From an uncultured Caryophanales bacterium (GTDB taxonomy: Bacteria > Bacillota_I > Bacilli_A > RFN20 > CAG-826), in NCBI GenBank assembly GCA_905197045.1, contig CAJJXG010000013.1, forward strand, positions 1-43,978: 43,978 nt of DNA, written 5' to 3'. Each line of letters opens with the position of its first letter. Positions within the stretch are counted from its first letter, which is position 1. Positions 17,308 to 26,007 of this stretch are shown piece after piece. The position numbers and the translations under genes were made by a program. Below the pieces are notes generated by a model, which saw nothing but the letters and a program-made list of their open reading frames with translations, searched no databases and was not told where the DNA came from.

Positions 17308-19042
17308 AACTATCTCCATATTGCGAAGTATAAATTTCTTTATAAACTTTGCTCTTTTTTAACAATTCTTCATGAGTGCCAATGCTTTCAACTTCTCCAT
17401 GATACATCATAATTATTTTGTCACAATTTAAAAGTGAAGAGACTCTTTGAGCAATTATCAGCGTAGTTAAATCCTTTTTGCTAAAAATATTAGCTTTTAA
17501 TTCTTTTTCTGTTAAATAATCAAGCGCGCTAGTTGAATCATCAAGAATTAAAAGTTCGCTCTTTTTAATTAAAGCTCTAGCAATTGAAAGACGTTGTCTT
17601 TGACCTCCACTTAAATTTTTCCCACCCTCTTCAACTTCATAATCTAAAAAATCAGGAAATTTTTTAACAAAATCATAGGCGCAAGCTTCTTTTAAAGAAT
17701 TAATCATATCTTCTTCGCTTGCTTCTTTATTTCCCATTAAAAGATTTGATCTTATGCTCCCCTTAAATAAAACAGCTTTTTGATTTACTAAACTAATCTC
17801 TTTATGTAAGGCACTTAAATCGTAATCTTTTATGTCTTTACCTTTATATAAAATTGTTCCATTACTACGATCAAAAAATCTTTCTATAAGCTTAATTAAA
17901 GTTGTTTTACCACTTCCAGTTCCACCAATTACACCAACTTTTTCGCCTTTTTTAATTGTGAAGTTTAAATTTTTAACAACATTATTTTCGCCCTTATTAT
18001 AGTGAAAACTAACATCATTAAATTCAATCAAATTTTCCCCATTATTAATTGAAAAAGGCGCAAATTTAGGATTATTTACTAGATCTTCTTCAAGATTTAA
18101 TAAAATATCAACACGTTTTTTACTGGCAAAAGCTCTAGTAAAAATGATTACTAAATTGCTTACGGCAATTAAGGCGATAAAACATTGATTTAAATATTGA
18201 ATAAGGCTTGTTAATTCACCTGTTGTTAAACTATTATTATTTAAAATTTGTGAAGAAGAAAAATAAATAACAAGACAAATAGCAATATTAATAATTAAAA
18301 AAGTAAGAGGGTTAGTTAAAGCATTAACAAAATTAACCATCTTCATTTCATTAAAATAATCTTTTGTCTTATCTTTGAATTTATTAATTTCGACCTCTTC
18401 GTTATTAAAAGCTTTAATAACGCGCATGCCATTTAATGAGTCATTAGTTAAAGTTACCAAATTGTCTACTTTCTTTTGAACACTTATAACTTTTTTAGAA
18501 GAATAGAAAAGAATAAAAAATAGAATTATTGAAATTAATAAAACCACTCCTAAGAAAATAAAAGCGACTTGATAATCAATAATAAAGGCACAAATTAAAG
18601 AACCTAGAACAATTGCTGGTGCCCTTAAAACAAGGCGGATCATCATTGCAACGGAAACTTGTAAACGATTAATGTCGTTACTTAAAGCTGTATTTAAATT
18701 GCCCTTCCCTATTAACTCAACATTTCTTAAGGACATGTTCATGATTTTTTTAAATAGGGCATTTCTTAAACGCGTACCATAACCTTGACTAGCTATTGAA
18801 GCAAAATGTTGACAAACTAAAGTTGAGCAAAGTCCTAAAACAGCAAGTGCAAAAATCACAAGCCCAGGGAAAATAATTTTTGAATAATCGCCATAATGAC
18901 TAGCTGCTTCAATTCCTTGATCAATTATATAAGACATCAAAAAAGGCATCAAAAGCTCGAAAGCAACTTCAAGCATTTTGAAAGTTGGGCCTAAAATAAA
19001 CTCTTTTTTAAAATATTTAATGTATGAATATGAACCAATCAT
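17294..19042 (-). CDS. ABC exporter half-transporter, degenerate-site subunit
   Basis: This 582-residue half exporter has six helices and an ATPase domain with Walker A GGTGSGKT (near 377) and a canonical LSGGQRQR (near 474). Walker B ends LLILDDSTS, with Asp in place of the catalytic Glu, and the switch residue is Gln (IIAQRVSS, near 532) instead of His. These changes mark the degenerate-site half of heterodimeric exporters such as TM287/288 and BmrCD. It forms one unit with the next gene. The ATG lies only about 9 bases beyond the rpsO terminator stem, without a ribosome site. Confidence 0.9.
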   Translation of the reverse strand: MIGSYSYIKYFKKEFILGPTFKMLEVAFELLMPFLMSYIIDQGIEAASHYGDYSKIIFPGLVIFALAVLGLCSTLVCQHFASIASQGYGTRLRNALFKKIMNMSLRNVELIGKGNLNTALSNDINRLQVSVAMMIRLVLRAPAIVLGSLICAFIIDYQVAFIFLGVVLLISIILFFILFYSSKKVISVQKKVDNLVTLTNDSLNGMRVIKAFNNEEVEINKFKDKTKDYFNEMKMVNFVNALTNPLTFLIINIAICLVIYFSSSQILNNNSLTTGELTSLIQYLNQCFIALIAVSNLVIIFTRAFASKKRVDILLNLEEDLVNNPKFAPFSINNGENLIEFNDVSFHYNKGENNVVKNLNFTIKKGEKVGVIGGTGSGKTTLIKLIERFFDRSNGTILYKGKDIKDYDLSALHKEISLVNQKAVLFKGSIRSNLLMGNKEASEEDMINSLKEACAYDFVKKFPDFLDYEVEEGGKNLSGGQRQRLSIARALIKKSELLILDDSTSALDYLTEKELKANIFSKKDLTTLIIAQRVSSLLNCDKIIMMYHGEVESIGTHEELLKKSKVYKEIYTSQYGDSYEAN

Positions 19043-19080
19043 AAAATAAAAAGAAGACTTTATTATTATAAAGTCTTCTT
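19041..19080 (-). terminator. Terminator of rpsO
   Basis: A perfect 13-base-pair stem (19068-19080 with 19051-19063) closes a 4-base loop. It is followed on the minus strand by a T-rich tract that runs into the ATG of the ABC gene. This is the strongest hairpin in the window. The loop region also contains TATAAT (19065-19070), which might serve the downstream ABC genes. Confidence 0.9.
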
Positions 19081-19100
19081 AAATCAAATTCACTCTTAAC

Positions 19101-19370
19101 TTATTTTCTTAAGCCTAAATCAGCAATAAGTTTTAAATAAGCATTTCTATCTTGTCTTTCAAGATAAGCAAGTAATTTCTTTCTTTGACCAACAAGAATA
19201 AGTAAGCCTCTTCTTGCAGTGTGATCTTTGTCGTTAGCCTTTAAATGCTTTGTTAATTCATGAATTCTTTTTGTTAAAATTGCAACTTGAACTTGAACAG
19301 AACCTGTATCCTTTTCATTTGCACCAAATTCTTTAACAAGAGCGGCTTTTTCTTTCTTTTCTAATGCCAT
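19101..19370 (-). CDS. rpsO: 30S ribosomal protein S15
   Basis: S15 binds 16S rRNA early in assembly of the small-subunit platform. The 89-residue protein has the family's exact length and ends with the typical block RRGLLILVGQRKKLLAYLE. A strong AAAGGAG ribosome site precedes the ATG. In many bacteria rpsO and pnp are adjacent; here they are separated by about 5 kb and have their own control signals. The untranslated leader of about 80 bases is long by the standards of this window and may mediate S15 autoregulation. Confidence 0.97.
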   Translation of the reverse strand: MALEKKEKAALVKEFGANEKDTGSVQVQVAILTKRIHELTKHLKANDKDHTARRGLLILVGQRKKLLAYLERQDRNAYLKLIADLGLRK

Positions 19371-19455
19371 TTTTCTTTTCTCCTTTCAAAATATACGCAA
19401 TAAACTATGCAAAACGTCGGAGTGTTCGTTAAACATGGTTTAATGTAGCCTTAAT

Positions 19456-19484
19456 AAATTATCAAAATTAAGACAATATTGCAA
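19456..19484 (-). promoter_or_regulatory. Candidate rpsO promoter
   Basis: TTGCAA (19479-19484) and TAATTT (19456-19461) on the minus strand have a 17-base spacer. Transcription would start near 19449, leaving about 78 bases of leader that contain the short inverted repeat TTAAAC-CAT-GTTTAA and the ribosome site. Confidence 0.4.
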
Positions 19485-19510
19485 ACTGTTTTTAAAAGTA
19501 ATTAGAAAGC

Positions 19511-20416
19511 TTAACCTTTATACTTAAAATAATCTTCACAGTTTTTAATATCGTTATCGATTTGCTTTTTTAAAGATTCTAAACCATCAAATTTGGTTTC
19601 ATCTCTTTCCTTATCATAAAAATATAAGGAAACATTTTCACCATATATATTTCCTTCATAGCCAATAATGTAAGTTTCGATGGCTGGTTTATTAAGTTTT
19701 TCAATTGTTGGATGAATTCCAATGTTAGTGACGGAGTTATAAAGATAACCGTTAATTAATGTTTTTGTAAAATAGACTCCATTATTTGGAATTACATAAT
19801 CAGCTGATGGAAGTAAATTTGCAGTTGGAAAACCAATTATTTTTCCATTATTTAATCCATGTACCACGGCACCAAAAATCTTATAAGGACCACCAAGATA
19901 GCGATTAGCTTCTTTAATATTTCCTTCCTTAATTAATTCTTTTATGCGTGTACTAGAAACTTTATTTTCGGTATGGTCATTTACATAATTAAGAACATAA
20001 ACTTGATCAAATCTTTGTTTTAAATAGTTAACGTCCCCTTTTGCTTGATAACCAAATCTAAAATCAGGTCCACAGAAAATTTTGGTAGGGTTAAAGACTT
20101 TTAAAACAGTATCGACGAATTTAACGTAATTCATTTCCTTGAAATTATCATCGCATTCCACAATAAAAAGATAATCCACATCAAGTTTTCTCATCGCTTC
20201 AATTTTATCGTCAATATTCATCAAACACCCTTCAATAGTTTTTAAAGGTTTATCAAAAGTAAAAACTCCTAAACTCCCTTTTTTAGTATTTGATCTAGCG
20301 TAGCGAATTAATTGAACGTGTCCAATATGAACTCCATCAAAAAAACCTAACACAAGGCCAAGATCATTGATGCCTTGTTTAATATCATTAAAATTCTTTA
20401 AAAATATAACTTCCAT
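19511..20416 (-). CDS. ribF: Bifunctional riboflavin kinase / FAD synthetase
   Basis: RibF converts riboflavin to FMN and then FAD in the cytosol. The N-terminal nucleotidyltransferase has FDGVHIGH and SSTRIKELI. The C-terminal kinase has GFPTANL. The start was set at the ATG at 20416 (301 residues) because MEVIFLKNFNDIK fits the family. The longer in-frame start at 20473 would place translation upstream of the TATAAT box at 20424-20429. That box ends 7 bases before the ATG and no ribosome site is seen, so the mRNA is probably leaderless. It is transcribed alone, divergent from the TtcA-like gene. Confidence 0.93.
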   Translation of the reverse strand: MEVIFLKNFNDIKQGINDLGLVLGFFDGVHIGHVQLIRYARSNTKKGSLGVFTFDKPLKTIEGCLMNIDDKIEAMRKLDVDYLFIVECDDNFKEMNYVKFVDTVLKVFNPTKIFCGPDFRFGYQAKGDVNYLKQRFDQVYVLNYVNDHTENKVSSTRIKELIKEGNIKEANRYLGGPYKIFGAVVHGLNNGKIIGFPTANLLPSADYVIPNNGVYFTKTLINGYLYNSVTNIGIHPTIEKLNKPAIETYIIGYEGNIYGENVSLYFYDKERDETKFDGLESLKKQIDNDIKNCEDYFKYKG

Positions 20417-20423
20417 GAATACA

Positions 20424-20429
20424 ATTATA
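20424..20429 (-). promoter_or_regulatory. -10 box of ribF, implying a leaderless mRNA
   Basis: TATAAT on the minus strand sits 7 bases from the chosen ATG, preceded by ATTGGCA. The dxs promoter carries a nearly identical ATTGGC-TATAATTG block. The -35 is weak. Confidence 0.55.
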
Positions 20430-20612
20430 TGCCAATTAAATACTCTTTTTAAATTCAAAAAGCAATTTGTCATTAAATTTCTTACTTTTGGTTTCGTTCA
20501 AAACCATTTTGACTTTTTAGACTATAAAACTTTGCTTATCTTTATAATATTTAATGCATTTCATTTATCTTTTTTATTTAAAAAATTGGTTAAATAAAGA
20601 ATAATTATACCT

Positions 20613-21764
20613 ATGGATGCAATAAGAATAGTTTTAGCTAGTATCAAAAAAGCCGATTTAGACTTTAATCTTATTAATAATGGGGACCGCATTGCTCTTG
20701 GAGTAAGCGGCGGAAAAGATTCAATGGCTCTTTTATTTGCGCTTTCCCTATACAAAAGATTTTCAAAAATTGATTTTGAGATAGTTCCTATAAATATAGA
20801 TCTAGGTTTTCCGGATTATAATAATCAAAAAATGAAAGAGTATTGTGTCTCTTTAAATTTAGAATTAATTATTGCTAATGGAAAATCTGTTTATCCAATT
20901 TTAAAAGAGCAACAAAGATTACAAAATAAATCAATGCTTCCTTGCTCAATCTGTTCAAGAATGAAAAAAGCAATTATTAATAAAAAAGCAAAAGAGTTAA
21001 ATTGTAATAAAGTAAGCTTTGCTCATCATAAAACAGATGCTATTGAAACATTATTTTTAAATGAAATATATGGAGGAAGAATCGCAACATTTGAGCCTAA
21101 AATGTTTTTAGAAAACGAAGGGATTACTTTTATTCGCCCATTTATTTATATTGATGAAAAAGAAATTATTCGTCTTGTTAAAGAAAAAAATATTCCAATC
21201 TTTCCAAGTAATTGTCCAAACGATAAAAAGACGAAAAGAGAAGATATTAAAAATTTGTTACTTTCTTTAAATAAAACTTATCCAGCTAGTTATGATAATT
21301 TTTTAACGATGCTTTTAAATAAAGAAAAGTTTAATATTTTCTTTCTTCATGAAGAAAATAAAGTTGATAATAATGGACTATATTACAAGAAAATAACTGA
21401 TTTTTGCAAGGTTTTTGATGAAAATGAATATATAAAAGTACCTCATGAGATTAGCAAAAATTCTGAGCATTTTCACTTATATAAAAATAACGAACTATTA
21501 GGAATTCTCCTTTTAACACATATCGAAAAAAATTACACAATTCAAAAAATTTGGCTAAAAGAAGAAAAATATTTTATACCTTTTGTCTTTACTTTATATT
21601 GGAATATTTCTTTAAAAATTAACCCAATTACTTTTATATTGAAAGGCAAAAAATACCTTTTAGAAGCTAAAAAAATGAAATTTGAAAACAAAAAGGGTTC
21701 GTATATTTTAGATATGAACCCTCGAAATTTAGATGCTTATTTAAAGAAAGAAAAGATTATTTAA
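20613..21764 (+). CDS. TtcA-like PP-loop tRNA thiolation enzyme with an extra C-terminal domain
   Basis: The N-terminal half is an adenylating PP-loop ATPase. SGGKDS is at about 32-37. CSIC (C111, C114) and a third cysteine (C201) follow, spaced as in the Fe-S enzyme TtcA, which makes 2-thiocytidine in tRNA. HHKTDAIETLFLNEIYGGR is also typical. After about residue 235 there is an extension of about 150 residues that TtcA lacks. It looks alpha/beta and faintly GNAT-like, with no sure motif. No Shine-Dalgarno is present; TTTAAA-17-AATAAT ends 7 bases before the ATG. Its 3' end overlaps rbfA and contains the terminator of the opposing operon. Confidence 0.8.
   Translation: MDAIRIVLASIKKADLDFNLINNGDRIALGVSGGKDSMALLFALSLYKRFSKIDFEIVPINIDLGFPDYNNQKMKEYCVSLNLELIIANGKSVYPILKEQQRLQNKSMLPCSICSRMKKAIINKKAKELNCNKVSFAHHKTDAIETLFLNEIYGGRIATFEPKMFLENEGITFIRPFIYIDEKEIIRLVKEKNIPIFPSNCPNDKKTKREDIKNLLLSLNKTYPASYDNFLTMLLNKEKFNIFFLHEENKVDNNGLYYKKITDFCKVFDENEYIKVPHEISKNSEHFHLYKNNELLGILLLTHIEKNYTIQKIWLKEEKYFIPFVFTLYWNISLKINPITFILKGKKYLLEAKKMKFENKKGSYILDMNPRNLDAYLKKEKII
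21689..21722 (-). terminator. Terminator of the rimP-nusA-infB-rbfA operon, inside the TtcA-like gene
   Basis: The minus strand has AGGGTTC (21716-21722) pairing with GAACCCT (21694-21700), then TTTTGTTTTC. It lies about 35 bases after the rbfA stop and within the 3' coding end of the convergent gene. Confidence 0.7.
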
Positions 21765-22134
21765 GTTTCTTTTCGATTTCTTCAATTGATTCAATTTCTT
21801 TTTTATCTTTGGCAAGTAATTCTTCAAAGCGAGCTTGCTTTTCAAAGGAATCGTCAAGAACAAAACTAATTTCTGGTACTCTTCTAAAATTTACTCTTTT
21901 AGCAAGAGCACTTCTAACATATCCTTTTGCTCTATTTAAAGTTTCAAGAGAATGTTTTGCATTATTTAAAAACGAAACATAAATTTTGCAATATGAATGA
22001 TCGCTACTAACCTCTACATTTGTAATCGTCATAAAGCCAATATGCTCGTTTTGTATTTCTTGAGAAACAATATCTTTGACATTACGAGCAATTAAGCTTT
22101 TGATTTTTTCAATATCTTTGCTATTTTTAGGCAT
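21757..22134 (-). CDS. rbfA: Ribosome-binding factor A
   Basis: RbfA is a KH-fold factor that binds the 30S subunit during late 16S rRNA maturation. The 125-residue protein starts with the family pattern (IKSLIARNVKDIVSQE) and carries the HIGFMTITNVEVSSDHSYCK block. It is the last gene of the translation operon and overlaps the infB end by 8 bases. Its own 3' end overlaps the convergent TtcA-like gene by 8 bases. Confidence 0.95.
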   Translation of the reverse strand: MPKNSKDIEKIKSLIARNVKDIVSQEIQNEHIGFMTITNVEVSSDHSYCKIYVSFLNNAKHSLETLNRAKGYVRSALAKRVNFRRVPEISFVLDDSFEKQARFEELLAKDKKEIESIEEIEKKLK

Positions 22135-23974
22135 TCTCTTTTTCCTTCATTTCGTAACATTCAATGATATCGCCTTCATGAATGTCGTTATAATTTGAGA
22201 CACGAAGACCACATTCATAGCCTTGTTTTACTTCTTTAGCATCATCTTTGAATCGTTTAAGAGAATCAATTTGGCCTTCATAAACAATGGCACCATCTCT
22301 TAAAACACGACATTTAGAATTAATTTTAATTACGCCATCTGTAACCATACATCCAGCAATTTCTCCAACTTTAGAGATTTTAAAGATATTTCTAACTTCA
22401 GCTTGACCGGTAACGACTTCAAATTCTTCTTTTTTCATCTTACCTTTGATAGCGTCTTCCATCTCTTCAGTTAAAGCATAAATAATTCTATGAAGTCTAA
22501 TTTCAACTTTTTCTTCTTCGGCTTTCTTTCTAATCATCGCCGATGGTCTAACGTTAAAACCATAAATAATTGCATCAGAAGCACTAGCTAAAAGAATATC
22601 ACTTTCTGTAATTGCTCCGGCTGCAGCTCTAATAACGTTAACTTTTACTTGTTCATTATTCAACTTTTCAAGAGCGCCTTTAACAGCTTCAGCACTTCCA
22701 GTTGAATCAGTTTTTAAAACAATGTTAATTTGAGCAAGTTGACCTTCACTAATTTTCGAATATAAGTCATCAAGAGAAGAAACTCCACTACTAGCCGCTC
22801 TTTCTTCTTGAACTTTTTTAAGTTTTCTCTTTTCAGCAATATCTTTTGCTTGTTTTTCAGTTGGGAAAGCCATAAAGCGATCGCCAGCAAGAGGAACTTC
22901 ACTTAAACCAATAGCGCTACATGGTGTACCTGGACCAACCTCTTTAATGACTTGTTTAAATTCATTAGTCATTCTTCTAATTTTTCCATAAGTTGTTCCA
23001 ACAACAACATAGTCATTGTTATATAAGGTACCATTTTGAACTAATAAAGTAGCTTTTGGACCTTCACCCTTATCAAGTTCAGCTTCTAAAACAGTTCCGA
23101 TTGCATAACGCTTTGGATTTGCTCTAAGTTGAAGCATTTCTGCTTGAAGAAGAATATCTTCAAGAAGGTCATTGATACCTATCTTTTTCTTAGCAGAGAT
23201 TTCGCAAGTTAAAACATCTCCACCAAATTTTTCTGCAATAACATCATGTTGCATCAATTCGTTTAAGACTTTTTCAGGGTTTGCACCTGGAACATCAATT
23301 TTATTGATGGCAACAATAATAGGAACACTAGCGGCTTTAGCATGGTCTATTGCTTCAATTGTTTGAGGCATAACACCATCGTCAGCAGCGACAACTAAAA
23401 CAACAATATCAGTAACACTAGCCCCTCTACTTCTCATAGCTGAGAAAGCTTCATGCCCTGGAGTATCAATGAAAGTTATCTTTTTACCATTTACAACTTT
23501 TTGGTAAGCGCCAATCTCTTGAGAGATTCCACCAACTTCATTTGCTGCTAAATTTGAATTTCTAATGGCATCAATTAAAGTTGTTTTGCCATGATCTACA
23601 TGGCCCATAACAGTAACAACTGGTGGACGTTCTTTTAAATCTTCTTCTTTATCTTCAATTTGAGCTTTTTCAAAATCTTCTTCGTTAATTACTTCTTCTT
23701 TTTTGAAGTCATAGCCAAATTCAAGACAAATTTCACCAATTGTTTCATCATCTAAATATTGATTAATGGTAACAAGTTTCTTTTGTAAGAATAATTTTTT
23801 AATAATATCACTTGCGTTAATGTTTAACTCTTTTGCAAGTTCTCCAACCGTGAGAGATCTAGTGAAAACAAAAACACCGTTGTTAATTTTATTCAAATTT
23901 TGTTGTGAAACTTTTTTTGAAGGAATATTAGCTTCCCTTTGATTCATTTTTTTATTTGCTGGTTTATTCTTCAA
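22127..23974 (-). CDS. infB: Translation initiation factor IF-2
   Basis: IF-2 is a GTPase that brings fMet-tRNA to the 30S subunit. The 615 residues hold a short N-terminal part with one IF2_N-like module (SLTVGELAKELNINASDIIK). The G domain follows with GHVDHGKT, DTPGHEAF and NKID, then domains II-IV. The long charged N-terminal repeats of larger IF-2 proteins are missing, so this is a compact form. It follows rnpM by 13 bases and overlaps rbfA. Confidence 0.97.
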   Translation of the reverse strand: MKNKPANKKMNQREANIPSKKVSQQNLNKINNGVFVFTRSLTVGELAKELNINASDIIKKLFLQKKLVTINQYLDDETIGEICLEFGYDFKKEEVINEEDFEKAQIEDKEEDLKERPPVVTVMGHVDHGKTTLIDAIRNSNLAANEVGGISQEIGAYQKVVNGKKITFIDTPGHEAFSAMRSRGASVTDIVVLVVAADDGVMPQTIEAIDHAKAASVPIIVAINKIDVPGANPEKVLNELMQHDVIAEKFGGDVLTCEISAKKKIGINDLLEDILLQAEMLQLRANPKRYAIGTVLEAELDKGEGPKATLLVQNGTLYNNDYVVVGTTYGKIRRMTNEFKQVIKEVGPGTPCSAIGLSEVPLAGDRFMAFPTEKQAKDIAEKRKLKKVQEERAASSGVSSLDDLYSKISEGQLAQINIVLKTDSTGSAEAVKGALEKLNNEQVKVNVIRAAAGAITESDILLASASDAIIYGFNVRPSAMIRKKAEEEKVEIRLHRIIYALTEEMEDAIKGKMKKEEFEVVTGQAEVRNIFKISKVGEIAGCMVTDGVIKINSKCRVLRDGAIVYEGQIDSLKRFKDDAKEVKQGYECGLRVSNYNDIHEGDIIECYEMKEKENA

Positions 23975-23987
23975 CGTTAATCCCTCC

Positions 23988-24248
23988 TTATTTCATTTTT
24001 AAAAACAAAATCATACGGTCATAGATTTCTTGCGGAACGCTAATTTCAAGAGCGCGGTCTAAGCATTTACTTTTTCTTGCTTTTTCAATAGCTTCTAGTG
24101 ATTTAGAAATATAGGCGCCTCTTCCATTAGCTTTCCCTGTCATATCCAAAGAAACATCACCACTAGGTGATTTAACAACCCTAAAGAGGTCTTCTTTGTT
24201 AAAAACCTCATTGGTTGCTAAACATTTTCTAGTAGGCTTTTTCTTCAT
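23988..24248 (-). CDS. rnpM: RnpM (YlxR, DUF448) RNA-binding protein
   Basis: This 86-residue protein of the YlxR family shows the start RKCLATNEVF and the ANGRGAYISK motif. YlxR was renamed RnpM after work linking it to RNase P in Bacillus subtilis. It shares a base with the nusA stop and lies 13 bases before infB. The YlxQ (L7Ae-like) gene that normally sits between rnpM and infB in Firmicutes is absent here. Confidence 0.92.
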   Translation of the reverse strand: MKKKPTRKCLATNEVFNKEDLFRVVKSPSGDVSLDMTGKANGRGAYISKSLEAIEKARKSKCLDRALEISVPQEIYDRMILFLKMK

Positions 24249-25987
24249 TATCTATCCTCGTAATAATCATCATCATCGTATTCTGAATAATCTTCTTCGT
24301 CCTCGAAGTCTTCATCAGCATCTTCGTTTTCAAAAGCCTCGAGTTCTTCATCAGTATAGATGTCCATTTTTTGGATGACTTTTTTATCTTCTCTTTCTTC
24401 ATCATCCTCAACGTCTTTTTTAACTTCTTTTTTCTTTTTCTTAAAGGATTTCTTGCTAGAAGATTTTTCTTTCTTTTCTTCTTCAAGTGATCTTTCTAAT
24501 GACTCAAGAGTAGTTGTAGTTTTAACTTCTTTGAATTCAACTGGTTCTTCTTCCTTAACCTTTTTAGTTTCAACAATAGGTTCTTCTTCAATTTCCTCGC
24601 TAATCTCAGCTTTTTCTTCAGTTTTAGGAGTTTCAACTTCTTCCATAACTGGTTCAACAGTTTCAGCAGGAGTCTCAAGTTCTTCTTGTTCATCATCACC
24701 TTCTTTAACAAAGATTTCTTCTTGATTTTCTTCTTCGTGAAGATTTTCAACTCTTGATTTAATAGCTTCTTGTTGTTTTTCTCTAAATCTCTTTCTTTCT
24801 TCTTCTTTAGCTTCGACAACATATTCATCAAGCTTTTTATATTCAATGCCTTCTTCGCTAGCTTTAGTTTCATCAATAACGCGGATTTGATAACCGGTAA
24901 TTTTTCTAGCAAGAACAACATTAGTTCCTTTAAAACCAATAGCAAGATTTAAAGATTCTTCATCTGTTACAACAAGAATTTCTTTCTTTGTTTCATCAAT
25001 ATTCATTCCTAAAACTTTACCAGGTCTTAAAAGTTCGCTAATAAATAAACCAAGATTTGGATTCCAGGTCACAACATCGATTTTTTCTTTGCTATCTTTT
25101 GCATTACCAAGTTGAGAAACAATATTTTGAATTCTGTTACCGTTTTGACCGATACATGCACCACTTGGATCAACGTTTGGATCATTTGAATAAACACAAA
25201 CTTTGGCTCTTCTTCCAGGAATTCTTTCAACATATTTTATTGAAACTGTTCCATCATAAATTTCATGAATTTCATTTTCAAAAAGACATTTTAAATATCC
25301 ATTACAGCTTCTTGAAATTTTAACAAGAGAACCTTTCTTATCGTCTTTTCCAATGCCTTCAACATAAACTTTAATTGAATCGCCTTGATTAAATTTTTCA
25401 TCACCAATTAAATCTTTTTGGAATAAAGTTGCTGTTGTTCTTCCAAGTTCAACAATTACTGAATGAGCATCACATTTTTCAACAGTTCCAGTGACGATAG
25501 TTCCAATTTTATTAGCAAAATTAGCAAGTAAAGCGTCTTTTTCTGCTTTATTAATTTTTTGAGTAAAGCAAGATTTAAAACGAGCAATATCCTTATCTTT
25601 TAAACTATCCAAAGATAATTCTTCTTCATAATATTCACCGACATTAAGTTTAGGATTCTTTTCGTGAGCCTCTTCTAAACCAATTTCGATATAATCGTCT
25701 TGAACATCATCGTCATTAACAACTAACCATTGTCTAAAGCAATCAATTTTAGCTTTTTTGACATCAATATCTACTCTAACTAAAGCATCAGGAAGTTTAT
25801 TCACAACTTTTTCTTTATTTACTGAATTAACTTTGACAGGTTTTTTGTCAACTTTATATTCATCTTCAATCTTTTTAGCAAACGTTAATCTAAAACTTTC
25901 TTTTAAAGCATCAAGAAGTGTGTCTTGATCAACCCCTTTTGCTCTATTCATGTCTTCAAAAGTTTCAAGAAATCTTTTTTTATTCAT
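24248..25987 (-). CDS. nusA: Transcription factor NusA with a long acidic/lysine-rich tail
   Basis: NusA modulates RNA polymerase pausing, termination and antitermination. The core has an N-terminal polymerase-binding domain with an insertion-rich region, an S1 domain (about 165-225) and KH domains with GACIGQNGNRIQ. The core ends near 400. The remaining roughly 180 residues are Glu, Lys, Asp and Val-rich low complexity and end in an Asp/Tyr/Glu cluster. Firmicute NusA is usually about 350-400 residues, so the total of 579 is unusually long. The tail's composition creates many false ORFs on other frames. The gene is second in the rimP operon. Confidence 0.94.
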   Translation of the reverse strand: MNKKRFLETFEDMNRAKGVDQDTLLDALKESFRLTFAKKIEDEYKVDKKPVKVNSVNKEKVVNKLPDALVRVDIDVKKAKIDCFRQWLVVNDDDVQDDYIEIGLEEAHEKNPKLNVGEYYEEELSLDSLKDKDIARFKSCFTQKINKAEKDALLANFANKIGTIVTGTVEKCDAHSVIVELGRTTATLFQKDLIGDEKFNQGDSIKVYVEGIGKDDKKGSLVKISRSCNGYLKCLFENEIHEIYDGTVSIKYVERIPGRRAKVCVYSNDPNVDPSGACIGQNGNRIQNIVSQLGNAKDSKEKIDVVTWNPNLGLFISELLRPGKVLGMNIDETKKEILVVTDEESLNLAIGFKGTNVVLARKITGYQIRVIDETKASEEGIEYKKLDEYVVEAKEEERKRFREKQQEAIKSRVENLHEEENQEEIFVKEGDDEQEELETPAETVEPVMEEVETPKTEEKAEISEEIEEEPIVETKKVKEEEPVEFKEVKTTTTLESLERSLEEEKKEKSSSKKSFKKKKKEVKKDVEDDEEREDKKVIQKMDIYTDEELEAFENEDADEDFEDEEDYSEYDDDDYYEDR

Positions 25988-26007
25988 ATTTTTACCTCAT
26001 TACCCTT

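Noticed and set aside
20417..20473. Longer ribF start at 20473
   Set aside because: It would put coding sequence through the TATAAT box; the 19 extra residues do not match RibF.
24229..24952. Several Lys- and Ser/Phe-rich ORFs on both strands over the nusA tail
   Set aside because: They are frame shadows of the low-complexity Glu/Lys-rich end of NusA, with biased composition and no ribosome sites.
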